Notes: generated by a model not told the origin, from the sequence alone. A stretch of 64,000 nucleotides of DNA from Macrococcus epidermidis (GCF_003259695.1 NZ_PZJH01000003.1:141172-205171), one strand, 5' to 3'; shown: positions 28,006 through 36,533, numbered from the stretch's first letter. Made by a program: numbers and translations.

Positions 28006-28110
28006 ATCGTCACTCCAATAGTTTTAGTAAATACTATTTTAACGTAATGTAATATATAAATTCAAAATATATGATAATTTTAAGCATAGTATTTAGATTT
28101 TTATTACAAT

Positions 28111-28125
28111 TCATAATGATTATCA
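28111..28125. promoter_or_regulatory. Candidate Fur box
   Basis: TCATAATGATTATCA differs from the 7-1-7 Fur consensus TGATAATNATTATCA at one position. It is 53 bases before the gene at 28178 and 106 bases before the divergent DedA gene. Confidence 0.65.
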
Positions 28126-28177
28126 GGGGCTTTAAAGGGTATAAACAAATAAATGAAGAACTTTTAGGAGTGACATG

Positions 28178-28537
28178 ATGAACAAGTTTAGACAAATTAC
28201 AGCATCTGAATTATTCCCAAATGAACTATTAGGACCAGAGATTTATGGGACTGTGCATTTTCAAGTCGGAGAGACATCTGAATTTAGTGGTGCATATATT
28301 ACAACGAATGAAAGATTATTTATGAATGTCGATATGGGTGAGAAAGTTTATGAGCGTGTTGTAGGTTATAATGAAATGAATGATGCATCTATAACTGATG
28401 AAGGTGTGTTATTAGATTTTCATATGGGTGGTATCCCGATGACGAATATTACAAAAGGTGATGCACAGGAATTTGTGGACTTTGTAAACCAGCAAATTGA
28501 AAAAGTAAAAGAAAGACAGGATAACGTTTCAGAATAA
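28178..28537 (+). CDS. Small PH-like hypothetical protein
   Basis: A 119-residue strand-rich protein, MNKFRQITASELF..., without signal peptide or membrane segment. Alternating strands followed by a C-terminal helix (about 92-115) resemble the bacterial pleckstrin-homology-like fold, but I cannot place it in a named family. GGAG is 7 bases before ATG 28178; ATG 28175 is too close. The Fur-like box just upstream suggests that it is repressed by iron. A terminator follows. Confidence 0.65.
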   Translation: MNKFRQITASELFPNELLGPEIYGTVHFQVGETSEFSGAYITTNERLFMNVDMGEKVYERVVGYNEMNDASITDEGVLLDFHMGGIPMTNITKGDAQEFVDFVNQQIEKVKERQDNVSE

Positions 28538-28543
28538 TAGTTT

Positions 28544-28578
28544 AAAAGACCTTGATACATTTGTATCAAGGTGCTTTT
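28544..28578. terminator. Bidirectional terminator
   Basis: An 11-bp stem, ACCTTGATACA (28549-28559) with TGTATCAAGGT (28562-28572), is flanked by A-run and T-run on both sides. It serves the 28178 gene and deoD. Confidence 0.85.
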
Positions 28579-28616
28579 AGTATAAAGAAAAAAGTATTTA
28601 AGAATATGTTTAAAGA

Positions 28617-29333
28617 TTATTCTACGATTTCTAAAGCAATTTCCATCATTTTTGTGAATGAAGTTTGACGTTCTTCGGGTGTAGTTTCTTCATGTGTTAA
28701 TAAGTGATCACTTACTGTAAATATTCCTAATGCCTTCACATCTCCGCCAGCGTAAGCTGCATTCATATAAAGACCAGCAGATTCCATTTCAACAGCTAAA
28801 ATACCCATTGAACGCCATTTATCAGTAGCTTCTTTGTTAGCATTGTAGAAAATATCTGATGATAATACGTTACCAACGTGGTTTGGAACACCTTTTTTAT
28901 CAGCTAATTTTTTCGCACGCGCTAATAAACTGTAATCAGCGATTGGCGCAAAGTGTCCTGGCAACCCATATTGTGCTACATAATTTGAATCAGTTGATGC
29001 ACCTTGAGCGATGATTACATCATATACATTAATACCTTCCTGCATTGCGCCACATGAACCTACGCGAATTAAGTTTTTAACACCGAAAGTATGAATTAAT
29101 TCATATGAATAGATACCGATTGATGGGATTCCCATTCCTGTCCCCATCACTGAAATCTTTTTCCCTTTATAAGTTCCTGTATAACCAAACATATTACGCA
29201 CTTCATTAAATTGAACAACATCTTCTAAATATGTTTCAGCGATAAACTTTGCGCGTAAAGGATCTCCTGGTAAAAGAATAGTTTCTGCGATTGGATTGTT
29301 TTCCGGTTTAATATGTGGTGTTGATTTAGACAT
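28617..29333 (-). CDS. deoD: Purine nucleoside phosphorylase DeoD
   Basis: A 238-residue DeoD-type phosphorylase. It has the phosphate-binding GDPLRAKF near 24, IRVGSCGAMQ near 88, the ribose/purine site VEMESAGLY near 178, and SDHLLTHE near 204 with the catalytic Asp. It splits purine nucleosides with phosphate to base and ribose 1-phosphate for salvage. AAAGGAG precedes ATG. A -35 TTGAAA (29397-29392) and -10 TAGACT (29374-29369), 17 bases apart, form a plausible promoter. Monocistronic. Confidence 0.93.
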   Translation of the reverse strand: MSKSTPHIKPENNPIAETILLPGDPLRAKFIAETYLEDVVQFNEVRNMFGYTGTYKGKKISVMGTGMGIPSIGIYSYELIHTFGVKNLIRVGSCGAMQEGINVYDVIIAQGASTDSNYVAQYGLPGHFAPIADYSLLARAKKLADKKGVPNHVGNVLSSDIFYNANKEATDKWRSMGILAVEMESAGLYMNAAYAGGDVKALGIFTVSDHLLTHEETTPEERQTSFTKMMEIALEIVE

Positions 29334-29494
29334 AATGTAAGTCTCCTTTAATATATAGTATTAACTTTAGTCTACAGAGTAATAGATTTTATTTCAAGTC
29401 GCAGCGTGATAATAAAAGTAATATAAAGTAATTATGGTATAAAAACTAATTTTTAACTATAGATTTTATGAATAGAACTATAATAAAAATTGTT

Positions 29495-29523
29495 TTGTGA
29501 ATATATTCACAAGATGATATATT
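29495..29523 (+). promoter_or_regulatory. Promoter with perfect Rex-type operator
   Basis: TTGTGAATATATTCACAA (29495-29512) is an exact match to the Rex consensus TTGTGAAW4TTCACAA. Its left half doubles as the -35 (TTGTGA), 17 bases from the -10 TATATT at 29518-29523. Rex binding would block this promoter when NAD+/NADH is high. Confidence 0.85.
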
Positions 29524-29598
29524 AATGGCGTAGGAGATATTAAAAATATTGATTATGAAACAATAAATATAAAATGAAAGAATGGGGAGGTCATTTTC

Positions 29599-30657
29599 AT
29601 GACAGAAGTTCAGCAAAAACTCACAGCTAGATCGTTTTTATTCAAAGTTTTAAATGGTGTTGCGTTAGGAATCGTGGTTGGTTTAATTCCAAATGCAATT
29701 CTAGGGGAATTATTTAAGTATTTAATGCAGTTTCATCCGTTTTTCGGCACATTGTTAAATGTAGTTGTTGGTATTCAGTTTACAGTCCCTGTAATTGTGG
29801 GTGTACTGATTGCGATGCAGTTTAAATTAAATCCATTACAAACTGTAATTGTCGGAACAGCAGCATTCGTTGGTAGTGGTGCTGCAGTATTCCAGGATAA
29901 AGCGTGGATGTTAGTAGGTATAGGTGACTTAATCAATACGATGTTAACAGCATCAATTTCAGTCTTAATTATTTTATGGATTAAAGATAGATTAGGTTCA
30001 TTAAATATCATCTTATTACCGATTATCGCCGGTGGATTAGCAGGACTCATCGGTATATTATCATTGCCATATGTTAAATTAATTACAAGTACTTTAGGAC
30101 AGTTGGTCAATAGTTTTACAAATCTACAACCTGTATTAATGTGTGTGCTTATCGCTATTGTATTCAGTATTTTAATCATTTCTCCAATATCTACAGTTGC
30201 GATTGCTATGGCTATAGGTATTTCAGGTATGGCGTCAGGTGCAGCGAATTTAGGTGTAGCAGCTGCAGCTACAATGCTTGTTATTGGCTCTCTTAAAGTA
30301 AATAAATCTGGTATTACATTAGCGATATTAATGGGTGCGATGAAAATGATGATGCCAAACTTAATTAAATATCCAATCATCATTTTACCGATTGCAGTTA
30401 CAGCTGCGATGAGTGGATTGGCTGGTGCCATTTTCATTATTCAGGGCACTCCGGCTTCAGCAGGATTTGGTTACTCTGGATTAGTTGGTCCGATTAATGC
30501 ATTGAAGTTTATGGATGGAAATATAGGATTAAATTTAGGTATACTTGCATTAGCTTATATTGTAATTCCTGTTATTACAGGATTAATCGTGAATACTTTA
30601 TGCCTTAAATTTAAAATATATAGTCCTGAAGTGTTCAAATTCCAATCTGGAGAATAG
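29599..30657 (+). CDS. PTS EIIC-like membrane protein
   Basis: A 352-residue protein with about ten membrane helices that resembles the PTS_EIIC_2 family (GMASGAANLGVAAAAT near 210 and GAMKMMMPNLIKYP near 250). It stands without EIIA, EIIB or a phosphorylation-site domain, so it may not be a phosphotransferase permease at all. GGGGAGG precedes ATG. It is the first gene behind a Rex operator and is followed after 15 bases by D-lactate dehydrogenase. That suggests a role in fermentative metabolism, perhaps movement of an organic acid; the substrate is unknown. Confidence 0.75.
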   Translation: MTEVQQKLTARSFLFKVLNGVALGIVVGLIPNAILGELFKYLMQFHPFFGTLLNVVVGIQFTVPVIVGVLIAMQFKLNPLQTVIVGTAAFVGSGAAVFQDKAWMLVGIGDLINTMLTASISVLIILWIKDRLGSLNIILLPIIAGGLAGLIGILSLPYVKLITSTLGQLVNSFTNLQPVLMCVLIAIVFSILIISPISTVAIAMAIGISGMASGAANLGVAAAATMLVIGSLKVNKSGITLAILMGAMKMMMPNLIKYPIIILPIAVTAAMSGLAGAIFIIQGTPASAGFGYSGLVGPINALKFMDGNIGLNLGILALAYIVIPVITGLIVNTLCLKFKIYSPEVFKFQSGE

Positions 30658-30672
30658 GGAGTGGATTGATGC

Positions 30673-31665
30673 ATGAAAATATTAATGTATGGTACTAGAG
30701 AAGATGAAAAAGAAGCAGCCTTAGCATGGGCACAAAAAGAAAATGTTAAAGTAACTTTTAATGATGGCCCATTAACAATGGAAACGGTAGATTTATTAGA
30801 TGGTTACGATGCTGTGACAACGAGTCAGACAGCGCAATTTGATGATAGATTATATGAAATAGTAGCAAATAAAGGGATTAAACAAATTGCACAACGTTCA
30901 GCAGGTTTCGATATGTTTGATTTAGATTTAGCCACACAACATGGATTAATCATTTCGAATGTACCAAGCTATTCACCCAATGCAATTGCTGAATATGCAG
31001 TAACCGCAGCGATGAATATTATCAGAAATACTGAAAAGATCCAGCGTAAAGTAAGAGAGCATGACTTTACATGGAATAAAACGATTATTAGTAAAGAAAT
31101 GCGTTCAATGACGGTGGCAATTATCGGTACAGGTCGAATTGGTAGTATTACAGGACGAATTCTTAATGGTTTTGGAGCGAAGGTGATTGGTTATGATCTG
31201 TATCCAAATGAAGATGCTAAAGCATTTTTAACATATACAGATACTTTGGAAGAAGTGGTACGTCAGGCAGATTTAATTTCTATTCATATGCCACTTACAA
31301 AAGATAATACTTATATGTTCAACGCAGATTTATTCGCTAAAATGAAAGACGGAGTCTATATCGTCAATACTGCACGTGGTGGTATTGTCGATACTAAAGC
31401 GTTACTTGATGCATTAAATTCAGGCAAAGTGGCAGCTGCTGCATTAGATACTTATGAAAATGAAGCGCCATACTTCCCAAAAGATTTCAGAGATAAAGAA
31501 ATTGAAGATAAAGTATTGTTGGAGTTAATCGCACGTGAAGATGTACAAGTATCGCAGCATATTGCATTCTATACTGAAACAGCAGTTATGAATCTAGTTG
31601 AAGGTGGTTTAAATTCAGCGAAAGAAGTTGTAGAAACCGGCAGCTGTGAGAATAGGGTAAATTAA
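30673..31665 (+). CDS. ddh: D-lactate dehydrogenase
   Basis: A 330-residue D-2-hydroxyacid dehydrogenase. It has the substrate loop QRSAGFDMFD near 76, NAD-binding IGTGRIGSITG near 151, the catalytic Arg in NTARGGIVD near 233, Glu in DTYENEAPYF near 262, and His in SQHIAFYTE near 295. It reduces pyruvate to D-lactate with NADH and restores NAD+ when respiration fails, which fits the upstream Rex operator. It is the second gene of the operon, and a strong terminator follows. Confidence 0.92.
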   Translation: MKILMYGTREDEKEAALAWAQKENVKVTFNDGPLTMETVDLLDGYDAVTTSQTAQFDDRLYEIVANKGIKQIAQRSAGFDMFDLDLATQHGLIISNVPSYSPNAIAEYAVTAAMNIIRNTEKIQRKVREHDFTWNKTIISKEMRSMTVAIIGTGRIGSITGRILNGFGAKVIGYDLYPNEDAKAFLTYTDTLEEVVRQADLISIHMPLTKDNTYMFNADLFAKMKDGVYIVNTARGGIVDTKALLDALNSGKVAAAALDTYENEAPYFPKDFRDKEIEDKVLLELIAREDVQVSQHIAFYTETAVMNLVEGGLNSAKEVVETGSCENRVN

Positions 31666-31673
31666 GATAATTA

Positions 31674-31711
31674 AAAAATGAAAGAGACAAATTTGTCTCT
31701 TTCATTTTTTT
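31674..31711. terminator. Bidirectional terminator
   Basis: A near-perfect palindrome: AAAAATGAAAGAGAC pairs with GTCTCTTTCATTTTT across AAATTT, with A/T tails on both sides. It ends ddh and the convergent modB. Confidence 0.9.
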
Positions 31712-31764
31712 GAATTTTTATGATTTATATGTTAAAGTACTGTCAATATTTCTTAAGAGAAAAG

Positions 31765-32436
31765 CTATCTTCTAAGTAACTGTGTGGTCATCATCAACAG
31801 GAAAGAAAGTATGATCATAATTGCAACCCATCCCCAGGCAAGTGTCATATCATTATTATCAATAGCGACATAGATTGCTGTTGGCATTGTTTCGGTGATG
31901 CCTGGAATATTACCTGCAAATATAAGCGTGGCTCCAAATTCACCGATTGCTCTGGCAAAGGATAATAATATGCCGGTCAGTAAAGCAGGCTTAGCAAGCG
32001 GTAAGATGATATTTGAGTAAATCTGTCTTTTTCTTGCGCCGTCTACAACTGCAGCATTGATGATTGTTTGAGGTACTTGTTCGATTCCAATTTTAAGTGA
32101 CTGATACATGAGTGGCAGTGCGACGAGTGTTGATGCAAGAATAGCAGCATATATTGTAAATATTATTGGCTGATTGAAGAGTTGTTCGATGAAACTTCCT
32201 ATTATACTTTTCTTTCCAAATATTATTAATAATATAAACCCGACGACTGTGGGAGGTAAAACCATAGGTAACATTATGAGAGATTCTAAAATAGATTTCC
32301 CTGGAAATGATCTGGTGCCTATAAAATAATGCAGCGATATACCGATGATAAGACTAAGGAATGTTGCAACTGTAGCGACTTTTAAAGAAATGAGAATTGG
32401 CGATAAAAATGTATCGCTAGTAATAAGTTGTTGCAT
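31765..32436 (-). CDS. modB: Molybdate ABC transporter permease ModB, orphan
   Basis: A 223-residue permease with five to six helices. The EAA loop (NAAVVDGARKRQIYSNIILP near 128-147) contacts the ATPase, and SFARAIGEFGATLIFAGN near 162 is typical of ModB. It would carry molybdate for the cofactor of NarGHI. AAGGAGG precedes ATG. No modA or modC lies next to it or anywhere in the window, so it needs partners from elsewhere or has been left behind. The reading frame is intact. Confidence 0.88.
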   Translation of the reverse strand: MQQLITSDTFLSPILISLKVATVATFLSLIIGISLHYFIGTRSFPGKSILESLIMLPMVLPPTVVGFILLIIFGKKSIIGSFIEQLFNQPIIFTIYAAILASTLVALPLMYQSLKIGIEQVPQTIINAAVVDGARKRQIYSNIILPLAKPALLTGILLSFARAIGEFGATLIFAGNIPGITETMPTAIYVAIDNNDMTLAWGWVAIMIILSFLLMMTTQLLRR

Positions 32437-32530
32437 TGCTACCCTCCTTATCTTTTCTTCCGGTTAAAGATTTAAGCTTATTATAGCACTATATATGTTT
32501 CATGATAATAACACGATGGAGGGTAAATAT

Positions 32531-33487
32531 ATGAATAGTAAAATTGGAATAGTAGGTTTAGGACATGTAGGCTCACAAGTATTAACAGAAGTCATTCAAC
32601 TCGGAATATTTCGCGAAATTGTAGGCATTGATATTATTGAACATCTTTCTGACGGAGAAGCACTAGACCATCAACATACCCGTTCATTATATAGTACAAA
32701 TAATGTGAATATAAAAGGTGGCAGCATTACAGATTTAAACGATGCAGATGTGATTATTATTGCAGCTGGAGAAAGTATTCAACAAGGATCAGAAGCACCA
32801 GATCGAACGCTATTAACTGAAGCAAGTACACGCGTTATCCGTGATGTTATGGGGCAAATTACTAAAGTTACAAAAGATGCGATTGTTATCATCATTACAA
32901 ATCCGCTTGATACAATACTGTATATTGCTCAGACTGAGTTTGATTATCCAAAAGAAAAAATCTTTGGGACAGGTACAACTTTAGATTCAGCAAGGCTACG
33001 CAGTGTAATTGGTGATTATTATAATGTCGATGCTAAAAGCGTGCAGGCCAATATGTTAGGTGAACATGGAATGACTGCTTTTCCTGCTTTTTCTAAGATT
33101 ACGATTGATGGTATTCCAATAAGTGAATATACACAAATCGTAGGCAAAGAATTAATAAATGAAGATGAAATAAAGGATTACGTTGTGCAGGTAGCGAATG
33201 ATGTACTTAACTATAAAGGGTACACGAATGCAGGAATTGCAAAAGTAGCTGCAACGTTAGCAAAAGCAGTAATTCTTGATGAAAGAAGTGTATTTCCGGT
33301 TTGTACAGTAATTGACAAAGAATATGGTTACAGTGGAGATGTCGCCTTCAGTATACCATCAATAATAGGTAAAGATGGTGTGGTACAAAAGTTAGAAGTT
33401 GTGTTAAATGAAAAAGAATTAAAATTACTGCATGATTCTGCTTCATATATTAAAGAAATTATTGCAAAAGCACAAAAAGTGAAATAG
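32531..33487 (+). CDS. L-lactate / L-2-hydroxyisocaproate dehydrogenase family
   Basis: A 318-residue LDH/MDH-fold enzyme: NAD loop GIVGLGHVGSQV (5-16), TNPLDTILY near 118, catalytic His in LGEHGMTAF near 176, and GYTNAGIA near 223. The specificity loop reads AAGESIQQGSEAPDR, longer than and different from the QKPGETR loop of true L-LDH. It looks closer to L-2-hydroxyisocaproate dehydrogenases. It probably reduces a 2-keto acid with NADH. ATG 32531 follows GGAGGG; an upstream in-frame ATG lacks a site. Confidence 0.8.
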   Translation: MNSKIGIVGLGHVGSQVLTEVIQLGIFREIVGIDIIEHLSDGEALDHQHTRSLYSTNNVNIKGGSITDLNDADVIIIAAGESIQQGSEAPDRTLLTEASTRVIRDVMGQITKVTKDAIVIIITNPLDTILYIAQTEFDYPKEKIFGTGTTLDSARLRSVIGDYYNVDAKSVQANMLGEHGMTAFPAFSKITIDGIPISEYTQIVGKELINEDEIKDYVVQVANDVLNYKGYTNAGIAKVAATLAKAVILDERSVFPVCTVIDKEYGYSGDVAFSIPSIIGKDGVVQKLEVVLNEKELKLLHDSASYIKEIIAKAQKVK

Positions 33488-33504
33488 CCATTAATACATT
33501 ATTG

Positions 33505-33527
33505 GAGAGACGAAAGTCTCTCTTTTT
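33505..33527 (+). terminator. Rho-independent terminator
   Basis: GAGAGAC (33505-33511) pairs with GTCTCTC (33516-33522) around a GAAA loop and is followed by TTTTT. Confidence 0.88.
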
Positions 33528-33602
33528 GTGTGAACAATATATTTGATTATTCATGGAATTTGCTATTTAATTACAGATAAGAAGAGACAGGCGGCGATGA
33601 TA

Positions 33603-34202
33603 ATGAATAGATTAATACTTAATATTAAACCGAAGACACAGTGGTTTCCTCATTTTTATCTATTAGGATGTGAAGCAGTAGCAGTGTCGATGGGATTAAG
33701 ATACAAAGGTGTTAAATTATCTGCAAGAAAGATTTTAGCTGAAATTCCGAAACATAAAACAAATCCTTTTAAAGGCTATGTTGGACCGAAACGCATCATC
33801 AAAACGGACCGGCATCAAACTGTCTTTCCGAACGTGATGGTGGATTATTTAAAACCTTATTATACAGCGCAAGATAGTACGGGAAAATCAATGGCAGAAT
33901 TAGAACAAGCAATTTTGAATAATCACTCTGTCGTACTTTATGCCACACATTTTAAAGTTGAGCCCATTTTGAGAGAATTTAAAGTTGAAGGACGAATGCT
34001 GGAATTCGTATCTAATATACATATTACGTTACTTGTAGGTATGGATGATAAATACTATTATATGATTGATCCATTATGGGCAAAATTTGGATGGATTAAA
34101 CTTCCGGCACTTTTTCCGATGAAGCAACAATTAATAAAAGTGAAAAGAAAGACATTAGAGAAAAGATACGAGAATGCAGGCCGAATGAGTATTATTATTT
34201 GA
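33603..34202 (+). CDS. C39-like papain-fold peptidase family protein
   Basis: A 199-residue protein with the pattern of the peptidase_C39_2 family. The catalytic Cys is in LLGCEAVAVSMGLRYKG (about 24), followed by NPFKGYVGP, and the catalytic His is in NIHITLLVGMDD near 140, with Asp in MIDPLW near 156. The motif order fits a cysteine peptidase or its inactive relatives. No signal peptide is visible, so it is probably cytoplasmic or membrane-associated. AGGCGG is about 8 bases before ATG 33603 (33597 is an alternative). The next gene begins about 10 bases on, so they are probably cotranscribed. Confidence 0.7.
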   Translation: MNRLILNIKPKTQWFPHFYLLGCEAVAVSMGLRYKGVKLSARKILAEIPKHKTNPFKGYVGPKRIIKTDRHQTVFPNVMVDYLKPYYTAQDSTGKSMAELEQAILNNHSVVLYATHFKVEPILREFKVEGRMLEFVSNIHITLLVGMDDKYYYMIDPLWAKFGWIKLPALFPMKQQLIKVKRKTLEKRYENAGRMSIII

Positions 34203-34212
34203 GGTGAGTGAA

Positions 34213-35355
34213 GTGGAAGAAACATTGTTTTTAGAGACAGAATTAGAAAGAAAATGGCGTGATCTATTTCATCAGAATAAAGAATGGATTGAGAAGAGTG
34301 CACGAGATGCAGATTTTTATGCTGAACTCAATCATAAATTGATAGACTGGCTCATTGCACATGATTATCACAAATTAACACTTCCGGTAGAACATGGTGG
34401 TATGGGTGCTAATATTAAAGAACTGATTTATATACAAGCGCAACTCGCACAGCTCGATGAATCAACGGCATTATCGATTGGATGGCATCTCGGTATTGTA
34501 GGTGAAGTGTTTGAAGGTGATTTATGGCCAGAAACAATGATAACTGAATTTATTGATGATATTCATAAAGGTGCCATAACGAATCGCATAGTGTCAGAAA
34601 GTGAAATGGGTAGTCCGACAAGAGGTGGTAAACCAAGTACGAATGCGCAACTCATCGATGATAAATATGTGATAAACGGTACGAAAACATTCGCCTCTAT
34701 GAGTGAGCGACTTACACATTTTATTGTAGGTGCCTTTGATCCAGAACTTAAAGCGATGTGCTTTTATTATGTGCCGAGTCATTTAGAAGGTATTGAAATT
34801 GTGAATACTTGGGATATGGTGGGCATGCGGGCGACAGCGAGTCACGATATTATATTTAATAATGTTACGATACCAAAAAATTATTTGCTGGAAGTAAACC
34901 GCGAACGTCGACCGAATACATGGTTAATGCATATCCCTGCCATTTATCTCGGTATGGCAGAGCGCGCTGTAGATGAAGCGGTAAACTTCAGCATGCACTA
35001 TCAACCCAATTCTATCGATACTTCTATTTCTGAAATTCCACATATTCAGGATAAAATAGCAAAAATGGAAATATTAAATATGCAATCACGTCACTTTATC
35101 TATCATGCATGTGATATGCATTTAGCAGGTAAAACAGATGGCTTAGGGGAAACATTTGGGCTCGCAAAATATATTGTCGTCAATAATGGACTACAAGTAA
35201 TTGATTTGAGTATGCGTATTTTCGGTGCGAAAAGTTTAGAGCAAACACGTGTTATGGAACGATTATATCGCTCAATGCGTGCAGGTCTTCATAATCCACC
35301 GATGGATGATGCTGTAGAAAGAATGATAGTGAATAAAATATTGCGTAAAGCATAG
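34213..35355 (+). CDS. Acyl-CoA dehydrogenase-like flavoprotein
   Basis: A 380-residue protein of the acyl-CoA dehydrogenase fold. It has the helical N-terminus, the FAD/substrate strand VSESEMGSPTRGG near 125 and WDMVGMRATASHD near 205, then a C-terminal helical bundle. The position where these enzymes usually carry the catalytic Glu in an EGT motif reads AGLHNPPMDD near 355. It may therefore be a flavin-dependent monooxygenase or other relative rather than a true dehydrogenase. GAGGTGAG precedes GTG 34213. The substrate is unknown. Confidence 0.78.
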   Translation: MEETLFLETELERKWRDLFHQNKEWIEKSARDADFYAELNHKLIDWLIAHDYHKLTLPVEHGGMGANIKELIYIQAQLAQLDESTALSIGWHLGIVGEVFEGDLWPETMITEFIDDIHKGAITNRIVSESEMGSPTRGGKPSTNAQLIDDKYVINGTKTFASMSERLTHFIVGAFDPELKAMCFYYVPSHLEGIEIVNTWDMVGMRATASHDIIFNNVTIPKNYLLEVNRERRPNTWLMHIPAIYLGMAERAVDEAVNFSMHYQPNSIDTSISEIPHIQDKIAKMEILNMQSRHFIYHACDMHLAGKTDGLGETFGLAKYIVVNNGLQVIDLSMRIFGAKSLEQTRVMERLYRSMRAGLHNPPMDDAVERMIVNKILRKA

Positions 35356-35382
35356 ACTTGGATGCCCAAGTCTATTCTTTTT
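35352..35382 (+). terminator. Rho-independent terminator
   Basis: ATAGACTTGG (35352-35361) pairs with CCAAGTCTAT (35366-35375) with a 4-base loop, then TTCTTTTT. It overlaps the stop codon of the flavoprotein gene. Confidence 0.88.
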
Positions 35383-35456
35383 GTGTAAAATTGATATATT
35401 TTAATTTGAAAATAACATTTGATTAATTTCTAAAAGCATTTATAATTAAATGGTAT

Positions 35457-35471
35457 TGATAATCAATCTCA
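35457..35471. promoter_or_regulatory. Fur box of siderophore lipoprotein gene
   Basis: TGATAATCAATCTCA matches 12 of 14 informative positions of TGATAATNATTATCA and lies 16 bases before the start codon. Iron repression is expected. Confidence 0.65.
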
Positions 35472-35487
35472 ATTAGGAGGATGGAAA

Positions 35488-36417
35488 ATGAAAAAGTTTT
35501 TAGCGTTACTAATCGCATGTATTATGGTACTTGCAGCATGTGGTGGTACGAGTGATAAAAAAGAATCAAAAGACACTTCAGGGAAAGCGGAAATGGTAGA
35601 TTTCAAATTAGATAATGGTAAGACAATCAAGATTCCGAAAGAACCGAAACGAATTGTAGTAATGGGCGCAAGTTATGTCGGAAATCTATTAGATTTAGGT
35701 GTTAAACCAGTAGGTGCTGATCAGTATGCATTCCAATCAGACATTTTAAAACCTAAATTAAAAGGTGTAGAAAAATTAAATGCGGGTGAAATTGAAAAAA
35801 TTATTAAATTGAAACCTGACTTAATCTTAACGTTCGATACTGATAAGGATAATTCAAAATATGCTAAAATTGCACCAACAATTCCTTTTACGTATACAAA
35901 GCATGGCTATTTAGATGTGCATGAATTATTAGGTAAAATTGTCGGTAAAGAAAAAGAAGCGAAAGCTTTTGTGGATCAATGGAAAGAAGAAACGAAAAAA
36001 GATGGTGAAGAGATAAAGAAACATTTAGGAGACGATAAAACGTATTCTATCTTCCAGTTCTTCCAAAAAGAAATATATGTATACGGAGATAACTGGGGTC
36101 GTGGATCAGAAATTATCTATCAGGCTTTTGATTTAAACATGCAGGATAAAATTACGAAAGATGTTAAACCTACAGGCTGGAAAAAAGTTTCTGCTGAAAG
36201 TTTAGGCGATTACGCAGGCGATATCGTACTTGTATCTAGTGATACAGGCAAAATTTCAAATACAGTAACTGAGTCTAAAGTATGGAAAAACATGGATGCT
36301 GTAAAAAATAATAAAGTCGTACAATATGATGCGGAAGATTTCTGGTTCAATGATCCAATTTCTTTAGAGCACCAAAGAAAAGTATTAAAAGAAGCATTGT
36401 TAAAATTAGAAAAATAA
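35488..36417 (+). CDS. Iron-siderophore ABC transporter binding lipoprotein
   Basis: A 309-residue lipoprotein. The signal peptide is MKKFLALLIACIMVLAACGG with the lipobox LAAC, so Cys18 is the likely lipidated residue. The mature part is a FhuD/FecB-type binding protein: KRIVVMGASYVGNLLDLG near 55-72 and LKPDLILTF near 110. It captures a ferric siderophore outside the membrane. No permease or ATPase lies nearby, so it must share a transporter encoded elsewhere. AGGAGG precedes ATG, and a Fur-like box overlaps the promoter region. Confidence 0.88.
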   Translation: MKKFLALLIACIMVLAACGGTSDKKESKDTSGKAEMVDFKLDNGKTIKIPKEPKRIVVMGASYVGNLLDLGVKPVGADQYAFQSDILKPKLKGVEKLNAGEIEKIIKLKPDLILTFDTDKDNSKYAKIAPTIPFTYTKHGYLDVHELLGKIVGKEKEAKAFVDQWKEETKKDGEEIKKHLGDDKTYSIFQFFQKEIYVYGDNWGRGSEIIYQAFDLNMQDKITKDVKPTGWKKVSAESLGDYAGDIVLVSSDTGKISNTVTESKVWKNMDAVKNNKVVQYDAEDFWFNDPISLEHQRKVLKEALLKLEK

Positions 36418-36425
36418 ATTATTTC

Positions 36426-36452
36426 AAGCTGAGACTGATGTCTCAGCTTTTT
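36426..36452 (+). terminator. Rho-independent terminator
   Basis: A 10-bp stem AAGCTGAGAC / GTCTCAGCTT around TGAT is followed by TTT. Confidence 0.88.
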
Positions 36453-36460
36453 AATTACAA

Positions 36461-36491
36461 TTGTAAACTTATTATTTATTTAGGTTAACAC
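36461..36491. promoter_or_regulatory. BirA box upstream of bioY
   Basis: TTGTAAAC (36461-36468), 15 bases, then GTTAACAC (36484-36491) matches the TTGTTAAC-N15-GTTAACAA biotin repressor site with one mismatch per half. A TATAAT -10 follows at 36498-36503. Confidence 0.78.
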
Positions 36492-36533
36492 TATTGCTAT
36501 AATAAGATTATTCTGTCAGAAAAGAGGATGATT

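Noticed and set aside
29775..30437. 220-codon open frame on the minus strand opposite the EIIC-like gene
   Set aside because: It is a shadow of the hydrophobic plus-strand gene, rich in Ile, Pro and Ala as such reverse frames are, with no ribosome binding site.
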